Assembly: GCF_000022545.1 (NCBI RefSeq)
Contig: NC_012883.1
Coordinates: 1,356,276-1,420,275 of the forward strand
Length of the DNA stretch: 64,000 nt
Origin: Thermococcus sibiricus MM 739
Lineage (GTDB): Archaea > Methanobacteriota_B > Thermococci > Thermococcales > Thermococcaceae
Direction of reading: 5' to 3'
In this document: one piece after another, positions 29,426 to 38,367 of the stretch
Layout: each line of letters begins with the position of its first letter
How positions within the stretch are numbered: the first letter of the stretch is position 1
Position numbers and translations under genes: made by a program
Notes under the pieces: generated by a model
Seen by the model: the letters and a program-made list of their open reading frames with translations, nothing else
Databases searched by the model: none
What the model was told of the DNA's origin: nothing

Positions 29426-29451
29426 TTTGTCAACCTATGTAAGTTGACAAA
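29426..29451 (-). promoter_or_regulatory. Operator palindrome at the start of the PH-domain/HTH operon
   Basis: TTTGTCAAC and GTTGACAAA form perfect 9-base inverted arms separated by 8 bases. On the minus strand a TATA element (TTTTAAATACT, about 29451-29461) ends where the dyad begins, so the dyad covers the expected transcription start. This is the classical position for a repressor, most simply the HTH protein encoded as the third gene. Confidence 0.7.
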
Positions 29452-29529
29452 GTATTTAAAATTTTCGTTGCGATACTCAAGGAAACTTTAATACCTTGCA
29501 AGAACAAAAATGCAAGTGGTGCTGTGAAG

Positions 29530-29844
29530 ATGGAAGGCCCTAGAGTCTATCCCATTAAAGAAGTTGAAAAACTCAAGAAAGTTTTAGAGACAATTTCAAA
29601 CTATGAATTGGTAGATATTGAAATAGAAAACAGGGCATCCTTTCTAGATGATATGCTTGAGAGCAAAGATGAAAAGCTTAAATACGCCATGAAAAAATTT
29701 GAAGAAAATGGAGTGGATGATGCCAAGCTGGTGCTTAAAGGGAATAATGCCGTGTTGGTGTTAAAAATTGAAGATGTTATCTCCATCAGATTTGTGTTTG
29801 AAGATGTCCAGAGTATTGCACAGGCACTTGGAATAAGTGGGTGA
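29530..29844 (+). CDS. Unknown protein upstream of bud32
   Basis: A 104-residue acidic protein that I cannot assign. It has an alpha-beta pattern: helix KEVEKLKKVLETI, strand ELVDIEIENRA, helix, then paired strands DAKLVLKGNNAVLVLKIEDVISIRFVF and a final helix. The nearest ribosome site (GGTG) is about nine bases before the ATG at 29530; a GTG at 29524 is an alternative. Its stop overlaps the ribosome-binding region of bud32, so the two are coupled. A KEOPS-related role is possible from context, but it lacks clear Pcc1 or Cgi121 features. Confidence 0.6.
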   Translation: MEGPRVYPIKEVEKLKKVLETISNYELVDIEIENRASFLDDMLESKDEKLKYAMKKFEENGVDDAKLVLKGNNAVLVLKIEDVISIRFVFEDVQSIAQALGISG

Positions 29845-29849
29845 AGGTT

Positions 29850-30515
29850 ATGAAGCTGATAAAGCAGGGAGCAGAGGCAAAGATATATCTTGCGAGCTTT
29901 GAAGAACTTTACTTCCCCTTTAATGAGGAAAAGGTCATCATAAAGCATCGCATCCCAAAGCGCTACCGCATAAAAGAAATAGACGAAAAGTTGAGAAAAG
30001 AGAGAACCGTGAGGGAAGCGAGAATTCTTCATAGAGCAAAGGAATTTGGTGTTAACGCTCCTTATGTGTACGAGGTTGACCTAAAAGATATGAAAATAGT
30101 CATGGAGTATATCGAGGGCGAGAGACTTAAGGAATACCTCGAGGCAGTCTCCATGGAGGAACGGTTGAAACTCTGCAGGGAAATTGGCAAGCAGATGGGC
30201 AAGCTCCATGAGGCCGGAATAGTGCATGGTGACTTGACAACATCAAATATGATTCTCAGAGGAGGTAAAATCTACTTCATTGACTTTGGTCTTGCTGAAT
30301 TCGACTCATCTCTTGAGGCCCAAGGTGTTGATCTCCATCTCCTCAGAAGGGCTATGGAGAGTACGCATTACAAGTGGTTTGAAAAAGGGTTTGAAGAGGT
30401 TTTAAAGGGCTATGAAGAGATCAGAGGGCCAGAGAAAAGGAAAGAAGTTGAAGCAAAACTAGACGAAATAGAGAGCCGTGGCAGATATAGGGAGAGGAGT
30501 TGGGTTAAGGGTTAG
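29850..30515 (+). CDS. bud32: KEOPS complex kinase Bud32
   Basis: A 221-residue small atypical kinase/ATPase that activates Kae1 for N6-threonylcarbamoyladenosine (t6A) modification of tRNA. Key motifs: IKQGAEAKIYLA (glycine-rich start, about 3-14), IIKHR with the catalytic Lys (about 33-37), the VHGDLTTSNMIL catalytic loop (about 127-138) and YFIDFGLAEFD (about 144-154). The family C-terminus (RGRYRERSWV) that binds Kae1 is present. The ATG at 29850 follows GGTGA. It is a stand-alone Bud32, not fused to Kae1, and converges with the MutS-like gene, overlapping it by four bases. Confidence 0.92.
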   Translation: MKLIKQGAEAKIYLASFEELYFPFNEEKVIIKHRIPKRYRIKEIDEKLRKERTVREARILHRAKEFGVNAPYVYEVDLKDMKIVMEYIEGERLKEYLEAVSMEERLKLCREIGKQMGKLHEAGIVHGDLTTSNMILRGGKIYFIDFGLAEFDSSLEAQGVDLHLLRRAMESTHYKWFEKGFEEVLKGYEEIRGPEKRKEVEAKLDEIESRGRYRERSWVKG

Positions 30516-32209
30516 TCCTTAAAAGCCCTCCAAACTCTCTCAAAAATTTCCTTCTCCTTCCCACGCTTTTTCTTTGTTAGTCTTTCCACAATAAGCTCAG
30601 GAGTGCTTTTTCCTAATACTCCAAATTTGGGCTGCCTATCCACTATTAAGTTAAGATTCTCATTCAATCCCTGAGCCTCAATTCCATCGACCCTCGCGAA
30701 GGGAAGTTCCCTCTTTAAGTCTTCTCCTAAGTGCGAGACAATCACAACATAAAACTCCCTTTCATGTGCTATCTTCAAAAGCTCACCAATGATCTTCACA
30801 GCAGCCCCAGGCTCAGTTATCGCCTCAAATTCATCTATAAGGATGAGCTTTTTACCTTCTTTTGCAAGGGAACGGGCAAATGAACGCAAAGCAGTTTCAA
30901 ATGTTCCTGCTCCATAGGAAGAACGCTTCCTCCTAAAGAAGAACAGCTCGTCTAGAGGTTCTACCCATGCCTTTTCCGCAGGAACTGGGAAACCCATATG
31001 GGTCAAGATCACTATTTGACTTATGAGCTCCAGTAGCGAAGTTTTCCCACCACTATTCGCTCCCGTTAATATTACCACTCTTTCACCATTCAGGCCGTTT
31101 AAATGAACAACCTCTCCCACAGCATAGCTCACTGGTTGGGGATTCCTAATAAACAAATGCCGGCCATTGATAAACCCAATGCCTCCCTCAATCAGCTCCG
31201 GAAAAGCGAAACCTTGAGTAAATTCACTAACGGCCCTCAAAAATTCCAGCTCATAAGCCCTTTTTAGCTCCTCTCTAAGTTGAGGTATTAAAGGCCTTAT
31301 TTTTCTCAAAACCTCACGACTCTTTAAATAAATCTCCATCTTTATTTCTCTCTCAAGCTCACTTCTCATGGCCTCAATTCGCTCAGTAGGGACCTCAACT
31401 GGATAGAGACTCTCCCTTGAGAATATTTCCACATCAATTTCAAGCAAATTGCTCAATCGCTCCTCGCTTTTAACCATTTCTTCAAGAATCTCGTTTTCAA
31501 CTTGGGAAAAATGAGAGAAAATTGACTCATAATCTCCCTCTTTTAACTTCTTTAGAAAATCCAGTAGGTCTTTCCCAGTGAGTGTTAGGCTGAATTCTTT
31601 TAATAGCTCCTCAATACGCTCGTTAAGGCGTTTTTCTTCTTCTCTCACTATTTCATCAAGTTCACTCAATAATTTTCTCTTTTTCATCACCTTCTCTATT
31701 TCCCTTAAATGCACAAGTATTTCATTTGAAACACTATCCTCTCCTAAGAGGGCCTTTATATTTGATAATGCTTTTAAAACATCCTTGTTTTCCCATAATG
31801 GCAATATATAAAGCTCAGGGGCAATTTCAGCAATTGAAAGACCCACATCAACTCCATATCCAATGGTGCTCAGTATAATAGTATAACCATCTAAAGGTTC
31901 AGAAGAGACATCACAAACTTCTAAGGCTCGTGCTTTTTCTAATTCACTATCATCAACGACAAGGAGCCTATCATGTAAATAATCCCTTCTGAACCTAATG
32001 GGTTTTATTTTAGCAAGAAATTCTTTAAGCTCTGGCCTGATTTTTGGAAGGTTTTTCTTCAAATATTCCTGTCTTCTTATAATCTCCTCTTTGTTATTCG
32101 TGGGAAAAAACTTCTCAAGATAAACTAAGCTTTCTTTGAGCTGTATTAGATTTTTTATTTCATCTCTTATGCCTTTATAAATGGCTTTGGCTTCGGGGTT
32201 TAACTTCAT
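30512..32209 (-). CDS. MutS-like ATPase (archaeal MutS-related family)
   Basis: A 565-residue protein with a C-terminal MutS ATPase domain: Walker A TGANSGGKTSLLEL (about 380-393), ABC-type SSYGAGTFETALRSFA (about 427-442), and Walker B LILIDEFEAI (about 455-464), followed by VSHLGEDL. The N-terminal 330 residues are mainly helical with coiled-coil character and contain the lever-like clamp arms. There is no mismatch-binding domain I and no C-terminal Smr nuclease, so it is neither MutS1 nor classical MutS2. Relatives are implicated in recombination or repair, but the precise role is uncertain. Confidence 0.82.
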   Translation of the reverse strand: MKLNPEAKAIYKGIRDEIKNLIQLKESLVYLEKFFPTNNKEEIIRRQEYLKKNLPKIRPELKEFLAKIKPIRFRRDYLHDRLLVVDDSELEKARALEVCDVSSEPLDGYTIILSTIGYGVDVGLSIAEIAPELYILPLWENKDVLKALSNIKALLGEDSVSNEILVHLREIEKVMKKRKLLSELDEIVREEEKRLNERIEELLKEFSLTLTGKDLLDFLKKLKEGDYESIFSHFSQVENEILEEMVKSEERLSNLLEIDVEIFSRESLYPVEVPTERIEAMRSELEREIKMEIYLKSREVLRKIRPLIPQLREELKRAYELEFLRAVSEFTQGFAFPELIEGGIGFINGRHLFIRNPQPVSYAVGEVVHLNGLNGERVVILTGANSGGKTSLLELISQIVILTHMGFPVPAEKAWVEPLDELFFFRRKRSSYGAGTFETALRSFARSLAKEGKKLILIDEFEAITEPGAAVKIIGELLKIAHEREFYVVIVSHLGEDLKRELPFARVDGIEAQGLNENLNLIVDRQPKFGVLGKSTPELIVERLTKKKRGKEKEIFERVWRAFKD

Positions 32210-32263
32210 CTTACTACAACTCTATTTACTACATATATAAAACTATTTTCCAAATCCTTCGGT

Positions 32264-32725
32264 CTATTCTTTTATTTTCTCAACGACTCTAATATCCTCA
32301 ATCCTTGTAAATGGATACTGACCCTTTTCATCTTTTTCCACAGCCTTAACCATATCCCAGATTGTTAATAGGGCTACACTCACACCTGTTAAAGCTTCCA
32401 TTTCCACACCTGTTTTGTAGTAAGCTCTAACTTCACACGTTGCTTCTATGTAATCCTTCCCAAATTCAAATGCTATATCAACGCCAGTTAATGGGATAGG
32501 GTGACATAATGGAATTATCTCCCACGTTCTTTTTACGGCCAAAATACCTGCAATCTGAGCACTAGCTATCACATTCCCTTTCTTAGTTTTTCCTTCCTGA
32601 ATAAGCCGTATGGTTTCTGGTTTTAATTTTATCCTACCTTTTGCAATAGCTTTTCTGAATACTACCTCTTTTTGTCCTACTTCCACCATTTTGACACCTT
32701 TTTCATTAACATGAGTTAGTTCCAT
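32264..32725 (-). CDS. moaC: Cyclic pyranopterin monophosphate synthase MoaC
   Basis: A 153-residue enzyme of molybdopterin/tungstopterin synthesis, converting 3',8-cyclo-7,8-dihydro-GTP to cyclic pyranopterin monophosphate. Family motifs: [18 protein letters not shown] (about 50-67), [12 protein letters not shown] (about 70-81) and [23 protein letters not shown] (partly; about 106-128). The ATG at 32725 follows GGTGAGG. In this organism the pterin would mainly serve tungsten enzymes; a possible aldehyde:ferredoxin oxidoreductase gene starts at the right edge of the window. Confidence 0.95.
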   Translation of the reverse strand: MELTHVNEKGVKMVEVGQKEVVFRKAIAKGRIKLKPETIRLIQEGKTKKGNVIASAQIAGILAVKRTWEIIPLCHPIPLTGVDIAFEFGKDYIEATCEVRAYYKTGVEMEALTGVSVALLTIWDMVKAVEKDEKGQYPFTRIEDIRVVEKIKE

Positions 32726-32815
32726 TTTCCTCACCATATTTTTCTTTATTCAAGAAAGGTATTTAAGCTTTGAAGAGAAAAGCTATCTTGAAGTTTGAAG
32801 TATGAGGTGAGCAAG

Positions 32816-33145
32816 ATGGAGGAATTTATTATTTCTACAACTGAAAATGTGCCCGGATATAAAGTGGTCAAAGTTCTCGGTCTCGCAAGAGGGGCAACTG
32901 TAAGGGCAAAACACCTTGGAAAGGACATTTTGGCAGGTTTAAGAAATATCGCTGGTGGCGAGGTAAAGGAATACACCGAAATGCTTGCTGAAGCGAGAGA
33001 AGTGGCCCTTGAAAGGATGATCCAAGATGCCAAAAAAAGAGGGGCAAATGGGATTATCGGAGTAAGATTCATGACTTCTGCTGTTGCTTCTGGAGCGGCA
33101 GAAATATTCGCTTATGGAACTGCAGTTATACTGGAGAAAGAATGA
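32816..33145 (+). CDS. YbjQ/UPF0145 family protein
   Basis: A 109-residue protein of the YbjQ family, which forms pentamers and has a possible metal-binding role but no settled function. Typical segments are ISTTENVPGYKV (N-terminal), GLARGATVRAKH, MIQDAKKRGANGIIGVRF and AYGTAVIL at the C-terminus. The ATG at 32816 follows GAGGTGA. It stands alone, divergent from moaC, and is followed by 165 bases of AT-rich sequence without a recognisable gene. Confidence 0.88.
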   Translation: MEEFIISTTENVPGYKVVKVLGLARGATVRAKHLGKDILAGLRNIAGGEVKEYTEMLAEAREVALERMIQDAKKRGANGIIGVRFMTSAVASGAAEIFAYGTAVILEKE

Positions 33146-33310
33146 AGATCTCCACACTATTTTTACATTTCTATTCTACCTTTTGAGTTTGAGCTTCCGA
33201 TTCTTTAGATCTGTTTTACCCTATGATTATCCGTGTGCTGAGGTATTTTATTACAAACTTATATAGTAATATTTAAATACCTTCTAAAAGTCATTTTCTC
33301 GGGTGGTGCT

Positions 33311-34282
33311 ATGGGGGCCATGAAAATAGCACTAAAGGATTTTGAGGTAAGTGTTAGGACAAAAAAGTTCCAAAGTACGGTAGGGCTGTTTATAATAATC
33401 GCTATGGCTTTAATTTATTATTCCAAGATCCTAGGGATATCTGAAGAATCCTACAAAAGTCCTTTTCAGATGGTCTTCCTCTCGAGCTTTTCTAATGCAT
33501 TTACTTACTCAATATCCCTCCTAGGACTACTCTTTGGGGCCACATCAATCAGCAATGAAATTGAAAACGGCACTATGAAGATTTTAGGAACAAAACCCAT
33601 TTACAGGAGCCAGATAATCCTGGGAAAGCTTTTAGGAAGTTCCCTAATTATCTTTGCCGGGTTGGTCATATTTTATACTCTCACAGTAGCATTTGCATTA
33701 ATTATAGGATTCCCGTTTTACCAAGAAGACTTTGTGAGGTTTTTAATCACATTTCCATTCAGCTTCCTCTATGGATTGATTTTTTCAAGTTTTGGCCTAT
33801 TAATCTCAGTTTTCATAAGGAAATCCAAAAATGTGTTGATAATGGCCATCTTCATTTTTATCTTTTTCAACGTGCTCCTTAGTACTATTGCTGGAGTAGT
33901 TGCCTTGGCCATTGCAGGATTACCTCCCGTTCCAGAACTTCCTGAAAATGCTCTAAACCTAACAGAGGAGGAGCTTGAGGATTTAATACTCAAAGATCCC
34001 TCTTACCAAGCATGGCTTACTGAATTAGTGAATACTACAGAGAAAATCCTTTACATCGCACCAAACTACCACTACCAAGAAATCATGAGGCTACTCTTTG
34101 GGGGAAAACCTCAAATTAGTGAAGTGGTTTCAGCTATAACCTATAATGAAATGGTCGTTGAGGACAGAAGTCTCGGAGAAAGCTTGGGATTAATTCTCCA
34201 GAATGTAATTATGTTAATGATTATGTTTCTACTCCCCCTTCCAGTGAGTTATATCAAATTCATAAGGGCTGACTTGAGGTGA
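33311..34282 (+). CDS. ABC-2 type permease, first subunit
   Basis: A 323-residue ABC exporter permease with six or seven transmembrane helices. The N-terminal cytosolic part (MKIALKDFEVSVRTKKF) and the first periplasmic loop precede a motif common in this family, SISNEIENGTMKILGTKPIYRSQIILGKLLG (in parts), which contacts the ATPase. A large outer loop lies between the fifth and last helices. It is the first of four overlapping genes (permease, ATPase, surface protein, permease). A TATA-like element (TATTTAAATACC, about 33269-33280) precedes it. The substrate is unknown. Confidence 0.82.
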   Translation: MGAMKIALKDFEVSVRTKKFQSTVGLFIIIAMALIYYSKILGISEESYKSPFQMVFLSSFSNAFTYSISLLGLLFGATSISNEIENGTMKILGTKPIYRSQIILGKLLGSSLIIFAGLVIFYTLTVAFALIIGFPFYQEDFVRFLITFPFSFLYGLIFSSFGLLISVFIRKSKNVLIMAIFIFIFFNVLLSTIAGVVALAIAGLPPVPELPENALNLTEEELEDLILKDPSYQAWLTELVNTTEKILYIAPNYHYQEIMRLLFGGKPQISEVVSAITYNEMVVEDRSLGESLGLILQNVIMLMIMFLLPLPVSYIKFIRADLR

Positions 34283-34287
34283 TCAAG

Positions 34288-35214
34288 ATGTATGCGATTG
34301 AAATTGAGAATTTAACTAAGAAGTATGGTGAGTTTATAGCCGTAGATAATCTAACATTGAACATTGAGAAGGGGATCATCTTTGGATTTTTAGGCCCAAA
34401 TGGTGCCGGAAAAACAACGACAATACTCAGTATGTTGGGATTAATAATTCCTGATAACGGAAAAATCCAGATTATGGGGCATGATGTTTTAAAAAGCCCA
34501 ATAAAAGCCAAGAACCTCCTTGGGTACCTCCCGGAGAATGCGACATTGTATGAGGAACTTACAGCTTGGCGCAATTTGGAGTTTTTCGCAAGCTTTTACA
34601 GAATTCCTAATCGAGAAAAAGAAAAACGTATAGAAGAGCTACTTAAACTCGTTGGACTCTGGGAGGTTCGTTACAAAAGGGTAAAAAACTTCTCCAAGGG
34701 TATGAAACAAAGGCTCTTACTTGCCAAAGCCTTAGTAAATGACCCTGATGTTCTAATCCTTGACGAACCCACAAGTGGTCTTGACCCAGAGGGGGCCCAT
34801 TTAGTTAAAAGCATAGTAAAAGAAGAGGCAAAGACAGGAAAGACGGTGTTTTTTTCATCCCATATTCTCAGTGAGGTCGAAGAACTCAGTGATAAAGTTG
34901 GTATCATCGTTCGAGGAAGGTTAAGAGCAATAGGGCCTCTCAACCATATAAAAAAGCAATTTATGGAGCTTGAGGGATATGAAATAAAAATCGAAACCAA
35001 ACAGAGAATGCCAGAACTTAATGTTGATGGAATAATCAGAGTAGAACGAATTGACGAAAGGAAATCAATAATATTCACAAAAGAAGACATCAGAGCACAG
35101 ATATCTGACTACCTAACAAACAAGGGGATCACCATAGTGAGTCTTAAAATCGAGGAACCTAGCTTAGAAGACGTTTTCTTGAAGACAGTGTATAAGAGGG
35201 AGGGAAGAGGATGA
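34288..35214 (+). CDS. ABC transporter ATPase
   Basis: A 308-residue ABC ATPase energising the exporter. Walker A GPNGAGKTTTILSM (about 36-49), the Q-loop LPENATLYEEL, the signature NFSKGMKQRLLLAKAL (about 132-147), Walker B VLILDEPTSGLDPEG (about 154-168) and the H-loop SSHILSEVEEL are all intact. The C-terminal extension (about 220-308) is of the kind found in drug, bacteriocin or Nos/Nat-type exporters. The ATG at 34288 follows GAGGTGA. It overlaps the next gene by four bases. Confidence 0.93.
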   Translation: MYAIEIENLTKKYGEFIAVDNLTLNIEKGIIFGFLGPNGAGKTTTILSMLGLIIPDNGKIQIMGHDVLKSPIKAKNLLGYLPENATLYEELTAWRNLEFFASFYRIPNREKEKRIEELLKLVGLWEVRYKRVKNFSKGMKQRLLLAKALVNDPDVLILDEPTSGLDPEGAHLVKSIVKEEAKTGKTVFFSSHILSEVEELSDKVGIIVRGRLRAIGPLNHIKKQFMELEGYEIKIETKQRMPELNVDGIIRVERIDERKSIIFTKEDIRAQISDYLTNKGITIVSLKIEEPSLEDVFLKTVYKREGRG

Positions 35215-37364
35215 AAAGATGGGGATTTCTTTTGAGTCTCCTTCTCCTTTTCTCCACTATCCCAGCAAAAGCTTCTCTCCCATGGATAACAGTTTTTGAA
35301 GGAAGAGTGCAAATAGGAGAAATCCTAATTGTAGGAAATTACCAGATAGAGATAACTCAAGAGAAATACTCGCTAAAACCATACGCACTCATTCGTAAAG
35401 AAGGTAAAATCAGAAAACTAGTAGAACTTAATGGAACCGTTGAAGTTGATTCAATACGGATAATAAGAGGAAGCTTTGACGATAGTGGCCTTTTCATAGT
35501 TATCCAGTACCAACCAACTTTTATTAACGAGCTAAAGCCACAAGAAGGTGATCTATTTAACATTGAGGGTTATGTAATTAAAGTTCTGGAAGTTGATAAA
35601 GCACTTTCCCTGAGTGTGAATGGGGTAGAAGTTTATGTAAAGGAAAACTCCTCAAGAACATACGATAAACTTTTGTTCGTTTATAATGCAGGGGTTTTAA
35701 GGATCTACTCTGCTAATATCTCCGTGCACTATGATAAGAGTAAGGATTACGAACTTTACTATCCCTTCAAGAGCTTGAGAACAAAAAGCGGGGCTGAACT
35801 AACCATTCCAATTACCATAACAAATAATGGCAATGATGATATAATCCTCCCTTTGGACATTATTTCAGCACCAGCTGAGTGGAGAATTGAGTTTCTTGGA
35901 GAAAGTAACAATTATGAGGTCAGTGAGATCACCCTACCTCCTGAAGATTCCGTAACTATATTTCTTCATATAAACACTCCCGAAGGTGCAAAAGGCCCTA
36001 ATAACATCACTTTCTCTGTAGGAGATAAAATAGGAGAAATAACAGTTGATGTTGTTGACAAAGAGGAAATAGAAATAATAACACCGCTGTTAGGAATTGA
36101 AGTTGAGGCAGGAAGTCTGATAAGTCTTCCCGTGTACTTCATAGGGCCTGAAACAAAAAAGGCCGTTTTCCTCGAAATAACAGAGAAACCTCTTAACTGG
36201 GACGTCTATTTCACTTTGAATGGCTTAAGAATAACTTCCTTCCTTTTAAATAGCAATAAAGAAGTGAATCTTATTGTGAAAATACCTCAAAATATCGAAC
36301 TCGGAACATACCCAATAAAATTCACCGCCAATGGGATAGAAAAGGCCATTACTGTGTCTATCTACAAAACACATAGAGGAGAACTCGCAAAACTCCATTT
36401 AAGTGTAATAGATGAAAATGGAACCCCCATCCCAAAGACTAAAGTTCAAATTGGAAACGAGACCTATATTACAAATATTGATGGCTCATTGGAAAAGGAG
36501 ATGCCAAAGGGAAATTATAACATTACAGTAAGTAAAGAGGGATATGAAAACCACCAACTCACTCTAAATCTAGAAGATGGAGAAGAGAGGGATGTGACAA
36601 TTACACTAAAAAAACTCCTACATTATGCCAAAGTAGAATTGGAAAGCGATCACCTAACAACTGGATTCGATTTTCAACCCAGTTACAAAATCCAGCTCGA
36701 AAATTTAGGAAAAGAGGATGATGAATATTTTCTAAGCCTCGAGGGGTTGCCTTCTGAGTGGGCTATACGATTCTTAAAAGACATACAAAGCAATCTAGAG
36801 GTCAAAAGCCTAAAAGTTAGTAGTGAAAGCAGCCAAATCGTACACTTAAAGATTATTCCACCATTAAATGCCAAACCAGGAGTTTATAATGCCACCCTAA
36901 GGGTCAAAGCCTCTTCAGGCGAAGAAATAGCAAAAAATATACAGGTAGAAGTAATCGGAAGATACGAAGCTTCTCTCGAAACTTCAAACTATCTCCTTTC
37001 TCTAAAACCGGGAGAGAAACGAGAAGTTAAACTAACACTAAGGAATTCTGGGAATGCCATAACTAATGTCAACATTGAGGTGAATACTCCAAATGGATGG
37101 GAAGTAGAAGTTGAACCCCAGAAACTCGCTAAATTAGAGAGCAACAGCGCCAAAACTGTGATTTTGCGCATAAAAGTTTCTGAAACAACACCTGCAGGAG
37201 AATACAAAGTAAGCATAAAAGCAAAAGCTGATCAAACAGAGAGCGAAACCCGACTTACAGTTAGAGTCAGACAAAACTCAAACTATGCTTATCTAGGCTT
37301 AACATTGCTTTTTACAACACTTATCGGCCTTGTGCTAATTATACGCCGTGTTGGAAGGAGGTAA
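35211..37364 (+). CDS. Secreted surface protein with NEW3 and carboxypeptidase-regulatory-like domains
   Basis: A 717-residue exported protein. It has an N-terminal signal peptide (residues 1-22, LLSLLLLFSTIPAKA) and a C-terminal transmembrane helix (about 692-712) followed by RRVGRR, which anchors it to the outer face of the membrane. Between them are several beta-sandwich repeats of the NEW3/CARDB type (for example LTIPITITNNGNDDI, PSYKIQLENLGKEDDEY, REVKLTLRNSGNAITNV) and one carboxypeptidase-regulatory-like domain (about 395-470, VIDENGTPIPKTKV). It lies between the ABC ATPase and second permease and overlaps the former by four bases, so it is probably an extracellular component of that exporter. 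Confidence 0.8.
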   Translation: MKRWGFLLSLLLLFSTIPAKASLPWITVFEGRVQIGEILIVGNYQIEITQEKYSLKPYALIRKEGKIRKLVELNGTVEVDSIRIIRGSFDDSGLFIVIQYQPTFINELKPQEGDLFNIEGYVIKVLEVDKALSLSVNGVEVYVKENSSRTYDKLLFVYNAGVLRIYSANISVHYDKSKDYELYYPFKSLRTKSGAELTIPITITNNGNDDIILPLDIISAPAEWRIEFLGESNNYEVSEITLPPEDSVTIFLHINTPEGAKGPNNITFSVGDKIGEITVDVVDKEEIEIITPLLGIEVEAGSLISLPVYFIGPETKKAVFLEITEKPLNWDVYFTLNGLRITSFLLNSNKEVNLIVKIPQNIELGTYPIKFTANGIEKAITVSIYKTHRGELAKLHLSVIDENGTPIPKTKVQIGNETYITNIDGSLEKEMPKGNYNITVSKEGYENHQLTLNLEDGEERDVTITLKKLLHYAKVELESDHLTTGFDFQPSYKIQLENLGKEDDEYFLSLEGLPSEWAIRFLKDIQSNLEVKSLKVSSESSQIVHLKIIPPLNAKPGVYNATLRVKASSGEEIAKNIQVEVIGRYEASLETSNYLLSLKPGEKREVKLTLRNSGNAITNVNIEVNTPNGWEVEVEPQKLAKLESNSAKTVILRIKVSETTPAGEYKVSIKAKADQTESETRLTVRVRQNSNYAYLGLTLLFTTLIGLVLIIRRVGRR

Positions 37365-37368
37365 AGCC

Positions 37369-38328
37369 ATGAAGGCCGAAATCAACATTGCTTTAAGGGA
37401 ATTTCACTCTTCAATCAGAAGTAAAAGATTTGTAATCACGCTTGCATCTTATCTTTTTATGATATTTTTCTTCACCTATTCGATAAGGGATGAACTTATT
37501 CAGAGGGCTGGACAAACAGAAGTAGCATACACCTCCTTACCCTTAACCGGAGTTGATGGAAATATAGTAATAACACCGCTTTCACTATCAACAACCTCAA
37601 ATTTATCCACGATTCTTATTTTCGGCAGCATACTTGGGATTACATTAGGGGCCGATTCCATAAACCGAGAAATAGAAGATGGAACCATTAAAGTATTACT
37701 GAGTCACCCACTGTATAGAGATCACTTAATAACCGGTAAATTTCTTGGAAATGCTCTATCATTGGGTTTAATGATCTCCGTTGGATTTGTGTTTTCTATA
37801 GATTATCTCTTATTGCTTGGAATTCCAATAGATGGGTCCTCCCTTATACGAAGCTTAATAGCTGCTTTTGTAACCTTAGTTTATACTACCATATTTCTAA
37901 GTATGGGGATTGCTTTTTCAAGTCTCCTGAAAAGGTCTGAGATATCTACTCTCGTAGCAATAGTATTTGTGATATTTTTGATCCTAGTATACCCCCTAGT
38001 TTCTCCCACTTTGGCCAGTAAACTTGTTGGAGAAAAACCCTACTGTCCCTCAGAATACAATGAGAACAAAATAGATAGCTGTATAGCAATGAAGGAGTGG
38101 GAAAAAAAGAGATTGTTGTGGAAAAAAAGACTTCTAACGCTCACTCCAACCTACCATTATGGATCTCTTATAACATATGTGTTTTCCGGGGATGAGTTAA
38201 CTCAAGATTATATTCCTCTCGAGGAATCACTTTCATTGGGAGTTACAAGTCTTCTAATATTTTTAAATGAACTAATACTTCCATTAGCGCTAGCATACAT
38301 ACGATTCGCAACTATGGATCTCAACTAG
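37369..38328 (+). CDS. ABC-2 type permease, second subunit
   Basis: A 319-residue ABC exporter permease, paralogous to the first permease of the operon: N-terminal INIALREFHSSIRSKRF, the cytosolic contact motif SINREIEDGTIKVLLSHPLYRDHLITGKFLG (in parts), and six or seven transmembrane helices. An outer loop with two cysteines (YCPSEYNENKIDSC) could form a disulfide. The ATG at 37369 follows GGAGGT, five bases after the surface-protein stop. The two permeases and the ATPase would form a heterodimeric exporter. Confidence 0.83.
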   Translation: MKAEINIALREFHSSIRSKRFVITLASYLFMIFFFTYSIRDELIQRAGQTEVAYTSLPLTGVDGNIVITPLSLSTTSNLSTILIFGSILGITLGADSINREIEDGTIKVLLSHPLYRDHLITGKFLGNALSLGLMISVGFVFSIDYLLLLGIPIDGSSLIRSLIAAFVTLVYTTIFLSMGIAFSSLLKRSEISTLVAIVFVIFLILVYPLVSPTLASKLVGEKPYCPSEYNENKIDSCIAMKEWEKKRLLWKKRLLTLTPTYHYGSLITYVFSGDELTQDYIPLEESLSLGVTSLLIFLNELILPLALAYIRFATMDLN

Positions 38329-38367
38329 GTCCGGAATCAAAACTTTTAAAAAGGGAAATGGAAATCT

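Noticed and set aside
33180-33290. Possible C/D box small RNA (ATGATTA ... CTGA) downstream of the YbjQ-like gene
   Set aside because: The C box is not a proper RTGATGA and no second box pair is visible.
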